Below are positions 47,604 to 56,297 of a stretch of DNA of 64,000 bases, in pieces; the first letter of the stretch is position 1; the number at the start of each line of letters is the position of its first letter. Made by a program: the position numbers and the translations under genes. The notes below the pieces were generated by a model. It worked only from the letters and a program-made list of their open reading frames with translations. It was not told the origin of the DNA and made no database searches. The stretch lies in contig CP066886.1 of NCBI GenBank assembly GCA_016745315.1, positions 1,209,501 to 1,273,500 on the forward strand, read 5' to 3'. The DNA is from Arthrospira sp. PCC 9108. Lineage in GTDB: Bacteria; Cyanobacteriota; Cyanobacteriia; Cyanobacteriales; Microcoleaceae.

Positions 47604-48439
47604 TCAACTTTCCGAAAAATTAGTCTCCTCAATCAACTGACGGAGTTTCTTCCATTTTGGTAACCACTCCCAAACCCCATCTGTGTGTTCAATTCTAGTC
47701 ACAACTCTTTCAATGAATACTTCCTCTGGGTGGTTTTTATTTGAACTATCTTCAAATCCCCAATCACCGAGTTTGTCTCTCATGGCGTAGAGTAAATCCT
47801 TCCCGCAAAATAATGGAGATAATTTTGAAAACGAGATCCTGCTGATTTGAATTTAGGAAGTAAATCCCTGAATTTCCCTTGCACATTTTCGGGTGACACA
47901 ATTCTCTCGCCCTTATATTCTCTAACAATTTCAGCTATCCTTACTTCACAGTAATCTTCGCCTAGTTTGGGCGGGAATGAATGTCCTTGTCGAACTTTGT
48001 CGCCCCAAAAATTCTTAAACTTTTCGCAATCTAAAGCAGTTCTTGCCGCCTAATATGCAGCAATTTTCTCCGCTGCTTGGTCTAAAGCATTCTGATACTC
48101 AGAGTTTGATGGTGCTTTCTTTCCTAATGCGTTTCGGACGACTACCGGATCGATTAAATAGTTTTCAATCTCTTTTCTTTCCCACGCCCAACCGACCCAT
48201 ATTTGATCATATACACATCGAATGGGTTCATTGGTTATTTCCCAATCTCGACAATCGAAATCATGATCGACCAAACAAGCTAAATTGGGTTGTCGGTCAC
48301 GGTCGGCGATAATACTACTCAGAAAGCTGGACGTTTTGCCCCCGAGAGGGCGAATTTCACATTTGGGTAATAACTGACGAATAACTCGAATATCAATGCT
48401 TTTCGGACTTCCTTCGCAGTAAAGATTCGTTACAGACAC
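47604..48439 (-). pseudogene. TOPRIM/DUF4435-like partner of the second ATPase, broken twice
   Basis: Starts at GTG 48439, which overlaps the ATPase stop by 10 bases and has GGAGGA seven bases upstream, so translation is coupled. TOPRIM-like residues: Glu in LYCEGSPKS, LVDHDFD, and Glu in ERKEIENYLIDP. A TAG after AEKIAAY (48050-48052) interrupts the frame, which then continues AARTALDCEKFKNFWGD to HYFAGR. There one base is missing near 47803; restored, it reads KDLLYAMRDKLGDWGFE to a stop at 47604. TAG is one transition from CAG (Gln). Corrected length would be 278 residues. Confidence 0.75.
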
Positions 48440-49539
48440 AGCGTTCCTCCCGGTAAACGGTAGGTTTCACTTTCTCCAACAACATTGCTCACCGAGTCAG
48501 AGTGAGTGGTAATAATAAATTGACAGGTTGGTTCAATTTTCATCAGTTGGGATACAAAATATTGAGCAGCCGGAGGATGTAAGTTCAAATCTATTTCATC
48601 GATTAAGACCACCGAATAAGCAATTTGTTGCCTCACAAATTCATATAACAAAGGAAAAACAGACTGTTCTCCGGCTGACATTTCTTGAACGTCATAGGTT
48701 CGATATCCATCATTCAGCAGAAAATAAGTTTCTGAACCTGTCGGATCATTTTGACTGGGCATTTTTTCTATCCCAGCAAATGAGCGATCGGGAAAAACTT
48801 TTTTATAAAGTCTTTCTATCTGCAATAAATAACTATTTGAATAATCGCCAATTCCTGATTCTTGGTTTCTGTGCCAATCAATCAGGTATTGTCGTAAAAT
48901 CCCGACTCCCACATCAAAGGATGCTTCACTACTACTTTCGTTGAGATTGTCTCTGCTACTGTCTGGCTTGGAATGGGAACCTAAGTTCCTGAACTGGTCA
49001 AACCAAAAAACTCCGGGAAGTTTGGCAAAATAATGTCGGACAGATTGCTCTCTCCTATTGATCAACCATTGAGCATAATATCTTCCTCTAAATTGGGCGC
49101 GTTCTGCGGGAGTATCTCCCGCTTTCCAAAAATCACCGTTTAACAGAAGGCTCACTCTCCGGCTATCTCCCGGTTCGACAAATTCCCGCATTTCTTTGAA
49201 TTCGTCAGGTTGAGCATCGTACCATTTTTTTGCCAGTTCAGAAGTGGTTTTTAATTCTTCCTCCTCAAATAAAATCTGCATCTCAATCTTTGGTGATCCC
49301 CACCTAAAATGGCGACCGGGAAGGAAACCGATCCAGTTAAAATCTGCTACATCTCGAATCCGACCAGTTGCTAAGGCTAAAGGAAGGGCGATCGCCTGTA
49401 AGAGGGTCGTTTTACCTGTTCCGTTATCGCCGAGGATCAGATAGCGATCGCTCACCTCGTCCAGAATATTATTCTTGAATGAAATTTCTAGGTCCTGAAA
49501 TCGTTTGAAGTTTTCGATTTTAATCGATTCTACTTTCAT
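48430..49539 (-). CDS. AAA ATPase (AAA15/OLD-like), partner of a TOPRIM-like gene
   Basis: 369 residues from ATG 49539 (MKVESIKIENFKRFQDLEI). Walker A is GDNGTGKTT near residue 35, Walker B SVVLIDEIDLNLHP near 310, with the switch TTHSDSV and a signature-like EMSAGEQSVFPLL. This arrangement with a downstream DUF4435-type TOPRIM gene is like AriA/AriB of the PARIS anti-phage system, but homology to PARIS itself needs a search. The reading frame is intact although the partner is not. The whole module sits between direct repeats. Confidence 0.85.
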   Translation of the reverse strand: MKVESIKIENFKRFQDLEISFKNNILDEVSDRYLILGDNGTGKTTLLQAIALPLALATGRIRDVADFNWIGFLPGRHFRWGSPKIEMQILFEEEELKTTSELAKKWYDAQPDEFKEMREFVEPGDSRRVSLLLNGDFWKAGDTPAERAQFRGRYYAQWLINRREQSVRHYFAKLPGVFWFDQFRNLGSHSKPDSSRDNLNESSSEASFDVGVGILRQYLIDWHRNQESGIGDYSNSYLLQIERLYKKVFPDRSFAGIEKMPSQNDPTGSETYFLLNDGYRTYDVQEMSAGEQSVFPLLYEFVRQQIAYSVVLIDEIDLNLHPPAAQYFVSQLMKIEPTCQFIITTHSDSVSNVVGESETYRLPGGTLCL

Positions 49540-49652
49540 ATAATTAAATTTTTTCTGTGCGTGCATCCTACAGCGGTATCTCGGAGATGGCTACCCTTCT
49601 CCCGTCACCAATTTTAACCGGAACAGATCGCCTATGTGGATCTCCCAAATTT

Positions 49653-49823
49653 GAGGCGGCGATCACTTATACTCGCGTGATCAATATCAAACCTGATTTT
49701 ACCCCCGCTTTCACCGCTAAAGCCCAAGCACTATTTCTCCTGGGAGACTATGGAGAGGCGATCGCCTATCTGCCACAGGGCCGCGACCAAGAAGCTAAAG
49801 ATCGCGACCAAAGGGCATTATAA
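49653..49823 (+). pseudogene. TPR gene 3' fragment
   Basis: The coding part of the right repeat: AITYTRVINIKPDFTPAF, then LGDYGEAIAYLPQGRDQEAK, ending RAL at a TAA where the intact gene has GAA. No start signal of its own; a relic. Confidence 0.75.
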
Positions 49824-49949
49824 ATAAATCCTGGCGACCTAGAAATTCAACAATTTCTACAAACACTCCCCTAAAAATCAGTAGGGGCAGCTTTGAGCCG
49901 CCCCTATGACCAAACTACATTGATGTACCTACACTTTCGCGATCGCCAT
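49653..49949 (+). repeat. host-gene 3' end, right copy with HIP1-bounded deletion
   Basis: Duplicate of the TPR gene end. Relative to the left copy, 168 bases are missing exactly between two GCGATCGC sites (47229 and 47397 in the left copy), leaving a single octamer at 49758. This copy then joins the start of the small secreted-protein gene. Confidence 0.85.
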
Positions 49950-50112
49950 CCTCATTCGTGCCTTCATAACCACTTTGAACAACTAGACCGTGGTTGTTGA
50001 AGCTTTTCCAGGCAGGCGAATTAGGCGAGGAGATCGCCGCCACATCAGAAACCAAAGCTAGACCCCCACCCGTCGAAGCCACTAGCCCGAGTAACACAAT
50101 TATTTTCTTCAT
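49915..50112 (-). CDS. small secreted hypothetical protein
   Basis: About 65 residues from ATG 50112: signal peptide MKKIIVLLGLVASTGGGLAL with likely cleavage near DVAA, then a short hydrophilic mature part (SPNSPAWKSFNNHGLVVQSG, EDGDRESVGTSM). Its last 12 codons lie inside the right copy of the direct repeat, and the same codons survive as an orphan end at 47551-47588. Family not recognised. Confidence 0.55.
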   Translation of the reverse strand: MKKIIVLLGLVASTGGGLALVSDVAAISSPNSPAWKSFNNHGLVVQSGYEGTNEDGDRESVGTSM

Positions 50113-50124
50113 TTTTCGATGCAC

Positions 50125-50445
50125 CCTGATTTTCTACCTACCCAGTTTTGACCTGGCTGGGTAGCCCCCAGTGGGTTATAGCTATCTCCCACCCGACAGC
50201 AAAATTAATCAACTCATAACCCCGGACAGAGGCAGTCCTCTCACCAGAGATTTGTTAACCAATTACCGCTTCGAGCCTAAGTTTATATTGTCTTATACAC
50301 CTATAGGTTTTGGGTAGTGGGCAGTAACCCATCAGGGGGATAACCACTGATAATCTCAATTTCAAATTTCGATAAACTTATACTTAGTTAGCACGGGGGT
50401 CCGGGAGACTAAATATCAAGCAATTGGCAGTTTTTCTGAAGAGGC
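50125..50445. other. intergenic stretch without recognised features
   Basis: No gene, tRNA or repeat family recognised; mildly AT-rich sequence between divergent and convergent neighbours. I see nothing to annotate besides the terminator that follows. Confidence 0.4.
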
Positions 50446-50480
50446 AAAAAACTTGATGGGAGCCAATTATACTGACTCCC
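50446..50480 (-). terminator. intrinsic terminator of the DUF760 gene
   Basis: On the minus strand, GGGAGTCA and TGGCTCCC form an 8-bp stem with a 7-base loop, followed within six bases by six Ts (A-run 50446-50451 on plus). Confidence 0.7.
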
Positions 50481-50502
50481 CAGACCTGCTAAATCTTTCC
50501 GG

Positions 50503-50826
50503 TTAACTGTAAATATTGGCAACGGATTTTTCAAACTCCATGCGCTGTTTAGCTTTGTTGAGAAAATATCCATTCATCATCGCAGAAGCTAGAAGACGAC
50601 CAAGATTTTCACGGCTAGTAGTAATTGTCACATCAAAATGGTCAGAAGGCAATCCACCAAGGATTTGTAGTAGATTATGTTCCATCAATTGAGCTACATC
50701 CGGATCAGCTTGGGAGAGTTGGGCTATTGTTTCCGGGGGCATTGATTTCACATATTGCCACAATCCATTACTGCCGGAAAGGCGATCGCCACAAAACTCA
50801 GGAACTCCATTTGATTTGTTATTCAT
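50503..50826 (-). CDS. DUF760 domain protein
   Basis: 107 residues. LWQYVKSMPPETIAQLSQ, VAQLMEHNLLQILGGLP, FDVTITTSRENLGRLLASAMMNGYFLNKAKQRMEFEKS is the DUF760 pattern found in cyanobacteria and plant plastids. Function unknown. ATG 50826, own terminator downstream. Confidence 0.85.
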   Translation of the reverse strand: MNNKSNGVPEFCGDRLSGSNGLWQYVKSMPPETIAQLSQADPDVAQLMEHNLLQILGGLPSDHFDVTITTSRENLGRLLASAMMNGYFLNKAKQRMEFEKSVANIYS

Positions 50827-50927
50827 TTGCCAGATCCTGTAATAATCTATCTTTAACTACACTATAGCGATATCAGTAGCACCATCGACAGTGATTAAAA
50901 CCGAACCTCAGTAGACGGCTACCGTAA

Positions 50928-51326
50928 CTAATTTCCCCCCTGATAACGTTCGACTAGGATAATTGCCACGATATCATCAATGGGTCTGGGGGGAACCCGC
51001 ATCCCCTGGGGTAACAGACGAGATAGACCCTGGGGGGGATACATTTCCCAATAGCGATCGCGTGCTTGCAAAGAACTATAACGCTCATCAACTTCCACTA
51101 TCTGAATAGACTCGGGAAGAACCGCGCGCATTTGTTGTTTCCAGGTCCGGGAAGTGGTTTGATTTCCCATCACCACCAGTTGCACCGAAAACTGACTACA
51201 GAGTGATTCTACCGTGGCGATCGCATCATTCGCCGCCACTACTTGATGGTAATAAACCTGTTGATTGTCCCCTACCACCGCCACCCCGCATTTATCCCGA
51301 CCCGGGTCAAAACCCAAAATCACCAC
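50928..51326 (-). CDS. YqgF/RuvX-like RNase H-fold protein
   Basis: About 132 residues: VILGFDPGRDKCGVAVV holds the first catalytic Asp, LVVMGNQTT and EVDERYSSLQARDRYW follow, and IDDIVAIILVERY ends it. The fold is that of pre-16S rRNA processing nucleases, but this is the diverged cyanobacterial version. The likely start is GTG 51326 or 51323; GTG 51323 overlaps the TGA of the upstream DUF3084 gene as GTGA, so the two are translationally coupled. Confidence 0.8.
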   Translation of the reverse strand: MVILGFDPGRDKCGVAVVGDNQQVYYHQVVAANDAIATVESLCSQFSVQLVVMGNQTTSRTWKQQMRAVLPESIQIVEVDERYSSLQARDRYWEMYPPQGLSRLLPQGMRVPPRPIDDIVAIILVERYQGGN

Positions 51327-52795
51327 CGCCAAACCTCCGCCCAATCAATATCATCAAGTTTTCGGGTCTGTTGACGAGTGCTAATCAACACCTCCCCGTT
51401 ATGACGCGCCAACAAATCCAAGCGCAGGGGACCGATAGTATAAGTATCCTGCGCCGCCACCGCTTGTAGTTCCAAGGTTTGATCATACTCCTCCAACCGC
51501 TGAATAAAAGAAATCAGAGTATCTATGCGATCGTCACTCATTTCTATCGAACCATTTACCACCCCTACAAAACGAGCCCTAAAACTCGAAGCATCCAAAA
51601 GCTGTTGTAATTGCTGTTGCAGCCTTTCCGAAGTCATAGTAGCCGGATTTAAAGAAGTTCCCGCCACAATTTGACCACTGCTAAATAACAGTTGATTCAG
51701 CTCCGCCCTAGTATAAACTGCCACCCGTTTTTCACCCACTAAATAATTAGCAGCCGCGACGATTTGTACCACATACTCCTCACCATCATTAATTTCCTCA
51801 ATCAGTTCTTCAACCTCAGCTTTAGTAATCATAACTACCATATCTTGATTAGCACTTTGATTACCCATTTGCACAAATCTTAGGGCATTGCGGTTAGCTT
51901 CTTGTAGCAGTCTATTTACCGCATCTTTAGAACTGTCTTTATCCCCAATTCTCACCAATCCACTCGCCAGAACTTCACCCCGTTTGAGAGCTACACTACC
52001 CTCTCGCAGCATTTGAAAACCCCGTTGAGCATTAGCTTTTTGTTCTTCCAATTGCTGTTGAGCTATTTCCAATTCAGATAAGCGTTTTTCCCGTTCAGCA
52101 ATCACCATGTCTTGGTCAGCAATTTGGCGATCGCGATCTTCTATCTGAGCCGACACCCTCTCCCGCTGCTCGATTAAATCTTGACGTTCTACTTGTAGTT
52201 GATCTATTTCTGTTTCCAGCTCTTTTTTTTGCTGGTATACTTGACTTAATTGAGATTCTATGCTATCTACTTCCGCCTCAATCTCAGTTTTCGCCGCTTC
52301 CATTTGACTGAGTTGATTCTGAAGTTGATGCAATTCACTCTCCGTATTTTCCAGGCGACTTTGAGCCCTTTCCAATTCTTGCTCACGTTCGGATACTTCT
52401 ACCTTAGCATTATTGAGAGAAGAATTAATTTCGTTTAAGTAATCAACCGCTGCTTGTAGTTCATTTTGAGCCTGTATTAACTCCGATTCTACCCGATGCT
52501 TTTCTACCTGAGCCTGGGTCAAATCCTTACGAGCCTGATTGAGTCTATCCTGAATTTGGTCAATAGTAAACACACCCCGGCGCAGAGGTTTACTGGTCGC
52601 GAATAAAATCACTAAGGTTAAGGCTGAAAGCATAGTTCCCGTGGCCATAGTCACCACAGCCGCCGTTTTTTTGGGGCGCATTTTAAATAAACTGAGGCGA
52701 GCCTTACCAACCTTAGTCCCGAGGCGATCGCTCACCACCGCGATCACCCCTCCCAGAGTGAGAATAGCAATAACAAAAATAAAAGCAGCGGTCAT
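51320..52795 (-). CDS. DUF3084 membrane coiled-coil protein
   Basis: 491 residues. TM1 at the N-terminus (AAFIFVIAILTLGGVIAVV), RLGTKVGKARLSLFKMRPKKTA, a second TM (VVTMATGTMLSALTLVILF), then about 230 residues of coiled coil and a globular C-terminal domain (GEVLASGLVRIGDKD ... VQIVAAANYLVGEKRVAVYT). This is the DUF3084 family of cyanobacteria; role unknown, though the topology suggests an envelope organiser. ATG 52795. Confidence 0.87.
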   Translation of the reverse strand: MTAAFIFVIAILTLGGVIAVVSDRLGTKVGKARLSLFKMRPKKTAAVVTMATGTMLSALTLVILFATSKPLRRGVFTIDQIQDRLNQARKDLTQAQVEKHRVESELIQAQNELQAAVDYLNEINSSLNNAKVEVSEREQELERAQSRLENTESELHQLQNQLSQMEAAKTEIEAEVDSIESQLSQVYQQKKELETEIDQLQVERQDLIEQRERVSAQIEDRDRQIADQDMVIAEREKRLSELEIAQQQLEEQKANAQRGFQMLREGSVALKRGEVLASGLVRIGDKDSSKDAVNRLLQEANRNALRFVQMGNQSANQDMVVMITKAEVEELIEEINDGEEYVVQIVAAANYLVGEKRVAVYTRAELNQLLFSSGQIVAGTSLNPATMTSERLQQQLQQLLDASSFRARFVGVVNGSIEMSDDRIDTLISFIQRLEEYDQTLELQAVAAQDTYTIGPLRLDLLARHNGEVLISTRQQTRKLDDIDWAEVWRW

Positions 52796-53032
52796 ATCAG
52801 TTTCAAGGCTAGGGGTTAGAATATTCGATTAATCCTCCATTGCTATCATCTTCCATTGTGAAGCTAATTTTTCCAAGTTGCAATAGTTATGGACTATCCC
52901 GGCTCAAAAAATCGGGAAGCCTGGGGAGTAACGAATCGAGATCATCCCCAAAACCAGAACGGTATATGATTATTGTTAAGCTCAAGCTGAGAGCAACTTC
53001 TGGTGAGGCTGTGACAGCCAGCGGATAATTTT

Positions 53033-53716
53033 TCAGGTAAATTGTTGGCTCAGGGTAACAGGATTATGAACAGTAATTTTCTTTTTATAAATCGAGATCA
53101 TATTTTTCTGTCGTAAGTCTCCCAAAAGTCGAGTTACAGTCACTCGTGTTGAGCCAATAGCCTCAGCGATCGCCTGATGGGACAATTTGAGATCAATACG
53201 AATCCCATCTCGACCGGGAACCCCAAAATCTCGACACAAAATCAATAAAAAACTCACCAATCGCGATCCCATATCCCGATGCGCCAAAGTTTCGATCATC
53301 ATCTCCGTTTGCAGAATGCGAGACGACAGACCCCGCAACATCACCATAGACAATTCGGGATCACTTTTCAGAGCCTTTTCCACCTGTTCAATGGGAACAG
53401 AAAGCAATTCCACCTGGGTAAAAGCCACCGCATGGTAAAACCGATCAGACTTATGACCCGTAATCAGCGAGAGGACACCAAAGACACTATTTTCCCTAAG
53501 TAGAGCCACAGTGATTTCCTCTCCCGCCTCATAAACCCGAGACAGCTTCACGGCTCCCTTAATTAAGACATAAACCCGCTCGGCTGGATCACCGGGGAAA
53601 AATATAGTTTTACCACGGTCAAAACTCTCCACCACAGGGGGAAACGCTCCGCCACCAATTTGACGGAACACTGATGCTAACGGTCTATCATACGTCACTG
53701 ACCCGATTCCTTCCAC
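53033..53716 (-). CDS. ntcA: global nitrogen regulator NtcA
   Basis: CRP-family activator of nitrogen-assimilation genes, responding to 2-oxoglutarate and PipX. Cyclic-nucleotide-like fold: FPPVVESFDRGKTIFFPGDPAERVYVL, GEEITVALLRENSVFGVLSL. Near-invariant NtcA blocks: LRGLSSRILQTEMMIETLAHRDMGSRLVSFLL, and helix-turn-helix LSHQAIAEAIGSTRVTVTRLL. GTG 53716 gives 227 residues; a second GTG at 53698 gives 221. I found no GTA-N8-TAC autoregulatory site in the 5' gap. Confidence 0.97.
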   Translation of the reverse strand: MEGIGSVTYDRPLASVFRQIGGGAFPPVVESFDRGKTIFFPGDPAERVYVLIKGAVKLSRVYEAGEEITVALLRENSVFGVLSLITGHKSDRFYHAVAFTQVELLSVPIEQVEKALKSDPELSMVMLRGLSSRILQTEMMIETLAHRDMGSRLVSFLLILCRDFGVPGRDGIRIDLKLSHQAIAEAIGSTRVTVTRLLGDLRQKNMISIYKKKITVHNPVTLSQQFT

Positions 53717-54219
53717 TTAACCACTGCGCTAGTTTGACTCTGACTTGAACTGACTTTAAATGTTCACCGACTCGATGCTTTCAAATCTGGCGACCAAAAC
53801 CCTCGTGCAGATTAAACTCTATTGACATCCTCCCTCGTTAAGCGAAAGATTATAATGGGAGATCCCCTAACACTCACCTAGAGTCATTCCCTGGCACAAA
53901 GGTTTTTACCCTGACCTGGAATCAAAATTGTGAGTATCTCAGTACGTCCATTTATACAGGTCATTGGTTTCATGTCTACCCAGAGTATATCTAAGCCAAC
54001 GGAGTTGGTGTCGAAAAAACGACTCAATTGCCATATTTTGGCGATGCCAAAGATTTTGACCTGAAATTAGCCACCTGCGATCGTGAACTGGGTGCATACT
54101 ATGCCCGCCGGCTCCTGATTCATCTAGGCACGCCAAAGGGATTCTACCACCAAACCTCTTGTTTTCAACCCCCAATTGTGGGAGTTTTCTCGTCCCCTTT
54201 TCAAATACAATAATCTACT
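53717..54219. other. 503-base divergent intergenic region of ntcA and fabI
   Basis: Promoters for both genes should lie here, but I cannot place them firmly. TTGACA (53822) and TATAAT (53851) face fabI but are 23 bases apart, too far for a normal sigma-70 promoter. The 54028-54213 frame shows no family I recognise and may be a decayed gene. Confidence 0.45.
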
Positions 54220-54996
54220 ATGTTGGATTTAAACGGAAAAAACGCACTGGTCACTGGCATTGCTAACGAGCGTTCCATCGCTTGGGGTATTGCCCAACAA
54301 CTCCACTCCTGCGGTGCTAACCTAGGAGTCACCTATCTACCCGATGACAAGGGACGGTTTGAAAAAAAGGTTCGCAGTCTAGTCGAACCACTCAATCCCA
54401 GTATCATCATGCCCTGTAATGTCCAGGATGATGCACTGGTAACATCCCTATTTGATACCATTCGAGACCAATGGGGGAAACTCGATATCCTCATCCACTG
54501 TCTGGCTTTTGCTGGTAAGGAGGAACTATCGGGAGACTTTAGCACCGTTTCCCGTGAGGGTTTTACTCGCGCCTTAGATATTAGTTCCTACTCCCTGGTA
54601 CAGTTGAGTGGCGCTGCTAAACCCTTGATGACCTCTGGTGGTAGTATTGTCACCCTCACCTATTTAGGGGGAGTTAGGGTAGTTCCCAACTATAATGTCA
54701 TGGGAATTGCTAAAGCTGCCCTAGAAATGAATGTCCGCTATTTGGCGGCTGAATTTGGACCCTTGGGGATTAGGGTTAATGGCATCTCCTCTGGACCGAT
54801 TCGGACTTTGGCTTCCTCAGCCGTTGGCGGCATTTTAGATATGATTCATCATGTCGAGGAAATTGCCCCCCTAAAGCGGACTGTCACCCAGACTGAAGTA
54901 GGAAATACCGCCGCCTTCCTATGCAGTGATCTCTCCAGTGGGATTACTGGCCAGATAATTTATGTCGATTCTGGTTACTGTATCATGGGAATGTAG
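54220..54996 (+). CDS. fabI: enoyl-[acyl-carrier-protein] reductase (NADH)
   Basis: Last reductive step of fatty-acid elongation. 258 residues, short-chain dehydrogenase fold with the FabI-type nucleotide motif VTGIANERSIAWGIA and the catalytic Tyr/Lys in YNVMGIAKAALE. RVNGISSGPIRTLASSAVGG is the substrate-loop signature of FabI. Ends at IYVDSGYCIMGM, as in cyanobacterial homologues. ATG 54220. Confidence 0.96.
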   Translation: MLDLNGKNALVTGIANERSIAWGIAQQLHSCGANLGVTYLPDDKGRFEKKVRSLVEPLNPSIIMPCNVQDDALVTSLFDTIRDQWGKLDILIHCLAFAGKEELSGDFSTVSREGFTRALDISSYSLVQLSGAAKPLMTSGGSIVTLTYLGGVRVVPNYNVMGIAKAALEMNVRYLAAEFGPLGIRVNGISSGPIRTLASSAVGGILDMIHHVEEIAPLKRTVTQTEVGNTAAFLCSDLSSGITGQIIYVDSGYCIMGM

Positions 54997-55089
54997 CCAC
55001 AAATCCTAATGGTTATCATGGGACTCGGGGAGCGGTGAAATTAACTGTTCCCTGTTCCCACTCAGTTAAAGCTCCCTAAATTATTGACT

Positions 55090-55737
55090 ATGCAAACTCG
55101 CGATCGCCCATCAACTTCTACACCAGGAACTAACCCTAATATCAAGCATAACCGCATTGCCACTGTTAAGCGTACTACTGGGGAAACTGATGTTTCTGTG
55201 ACGGTAAATTTGGACGGTACAGGTAGCTGTGATGTGGCTACCGGAGTGCCTTTTTTAGACCATATGCTACACCAAATTGCCTCCCACGGTTTATTGGATT
55301 TGGAGATTAAAGCCGTCGGGGATACTCATATTGATGATCATCATACTAATGAGGATGTGGGCATTACCTTGGGTCAGGCTTTGGCAGCAGCTACAGGCGA
55401 TCGCAAAGGAATTGTCCGGTTTGGGCATTTTGTCGCCCCCCTTGATGAAGCCTTAGTACAAGTATCCCTAGATTTTTCCGGTCGTCCTCACCTTAGCTAT
55501 GGCTTGGAAATTCCCACACTCCGGGTAGGAAACTATGATACCCAGTTAGTGCGAGAATTTTTTGTGGCTGTGGCTAATAACAGTTTAATGACCCTTCATA
55601 TTCGCCAGTTGGACGGGATCAATTCTCACCATATTATTGAAGCGGCATTTAAAGCCTTTGCGCGATCGCTCAGAATGGCCCTAGAAATCGATCCACGTCG
55701 TGCGGGTACTATTCCCAGTTCCAAAGGCGTTTTATAA
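55090..55737 (+). CDS. hisB: imidazoleglycerol-phosphate dehydratase
   Basis: Sixth step of histidine synthesis. 215 residues from ATG 55090 (a TTG lies two codons upstream). Mn-binding His clusters are present: LDHMLHQIASHG, DTHIDDHHTNEDVGI, and in the second half NSHHIIEAAFKAFARSLR. The C-terminus GTIPSSKGVL is standard. Monofunctional type, no phosphatase domain. Confidence 0.97.
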   Translation: MQTRDRPSTSTPGTNPNIKHNRIATVKRTTGETDVSVTVNLDGTGSCDVATGVPFLDHMLHQIASHGLLDLEIKAVGDTHIDDHHTNEDVGITLGQALAAATGDRKGIVRFGHFVAPLDEALVQVSLDFSGRPHLSYGLEIPTLRVGNYDTQLVREFFVAVANNSLMTLHIRQLDGINSHHIIEAAFKAFARSLRMALEIDPRRAGTIPSSKGVL

Positions 55738-55752
55738 CTCATCGAAAACTTG

Positions 55753-55773
55753 GGGTGGGAAGGCGACCCACCC
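55753..55773. terminator. GGGTGGG/CCCACCC hairpin after hisB
   Basis: A 7-bp GC stem with a seven-base loop, 16 bases after the hisB stop. Its right arm belongs to the first unit of a direct repeat. Confidence 0.55.
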
Positions 55774-55876
55774 TACACCAGGGAGAGACGGCTATCAAAG
55801 AAGGTGCGTCCCCAGTCTACTTATCTCTTTTTCCGTTAGTTATGAGAAGGTGACGCACCCTACACTGGGGAGAGAC
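55759..55876. repeat. 31-bp direct repeat pair in the hisB downstream gap
   Basis: 55759-55789 and 55846-55876 share GAAGG.GAC.CACCCTACAC..GG.GAGAGAC. The second unit also pairs its GACGCACC with GGTGCGTC at 55803-55810, the same core as the palindrome at 6971. Confidence 0.65.
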
Positions 55877-55883
55877 AGAAGGT

Positions 55884-56113
55884 CTACATTTGATACCTCA
55901 ATAAATCAACGGCTTCTTGATATTGGGGGTCGGCTTCTGTTGCTAATTGCGATCGCATTAAATTAGGACTTTTCACAACGCGATCGGGCATAATTCCCTG
56001 TTGGTTAATATCAGTATGGTTAGGGGTTTCATAATGAGCCACTGTCACCGCCAACCCCGCACCATCAGACAAATCAAACAGGGATTGAATTAAGCCTTTC
56101 CCAAAGGTTTTTC
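55884..56113 (-). pseudogene. duplicate 3' end of the ctp protease gene
   Basis: On the minus strand it encodes SDGAGLAVTVAHYETPNHTD to EAVDLLRYQM, about 95% identical to the last 75 or so codons of the complete protease gene at 60284. Similarity covers roughly 55881-56113 versus 60273-60515 and then stops abruptly. It has no start and no Ser/Lys dyad. It marks the far side of the STAND gene. Confidence 0.88.
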
Positions 56114-56297
56114 ACTCCCCAACCCATAGGCACAATTCCGGTCGGGACAATTAACTTATCGAATTATCTGCTGTGTTTAAATCATCTCGATCCGATAACG
56201 GCATGGTTTGGGCTAACAAAGGTTGGCAATTTTTCCATGCAGTCTACCTATTTTAAGTCCGGCTTTGGGGATTTCTGTTAACCCTTAATTTGACGAA

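Noticed and set aside
53822..53856. TTGACA ... TATAAT promoter toward fabI
   Set aside because: Spacing is 23 bases; a working sigma-70 promoter needs about 16-18. The -10 box alone could still be real.
53941..53953. NtcA-type site GTA...TAC upstream of ntcA
   Set aside because: The spacing in GTATCTCAGTAC is six bases, not the required eight.
53939..54213. Overlapping frames on both strands in the ntcA-fabI gap
   Set aside because: No ribosome site, no recognisable family and each shadows the other; at most a decayed gene.
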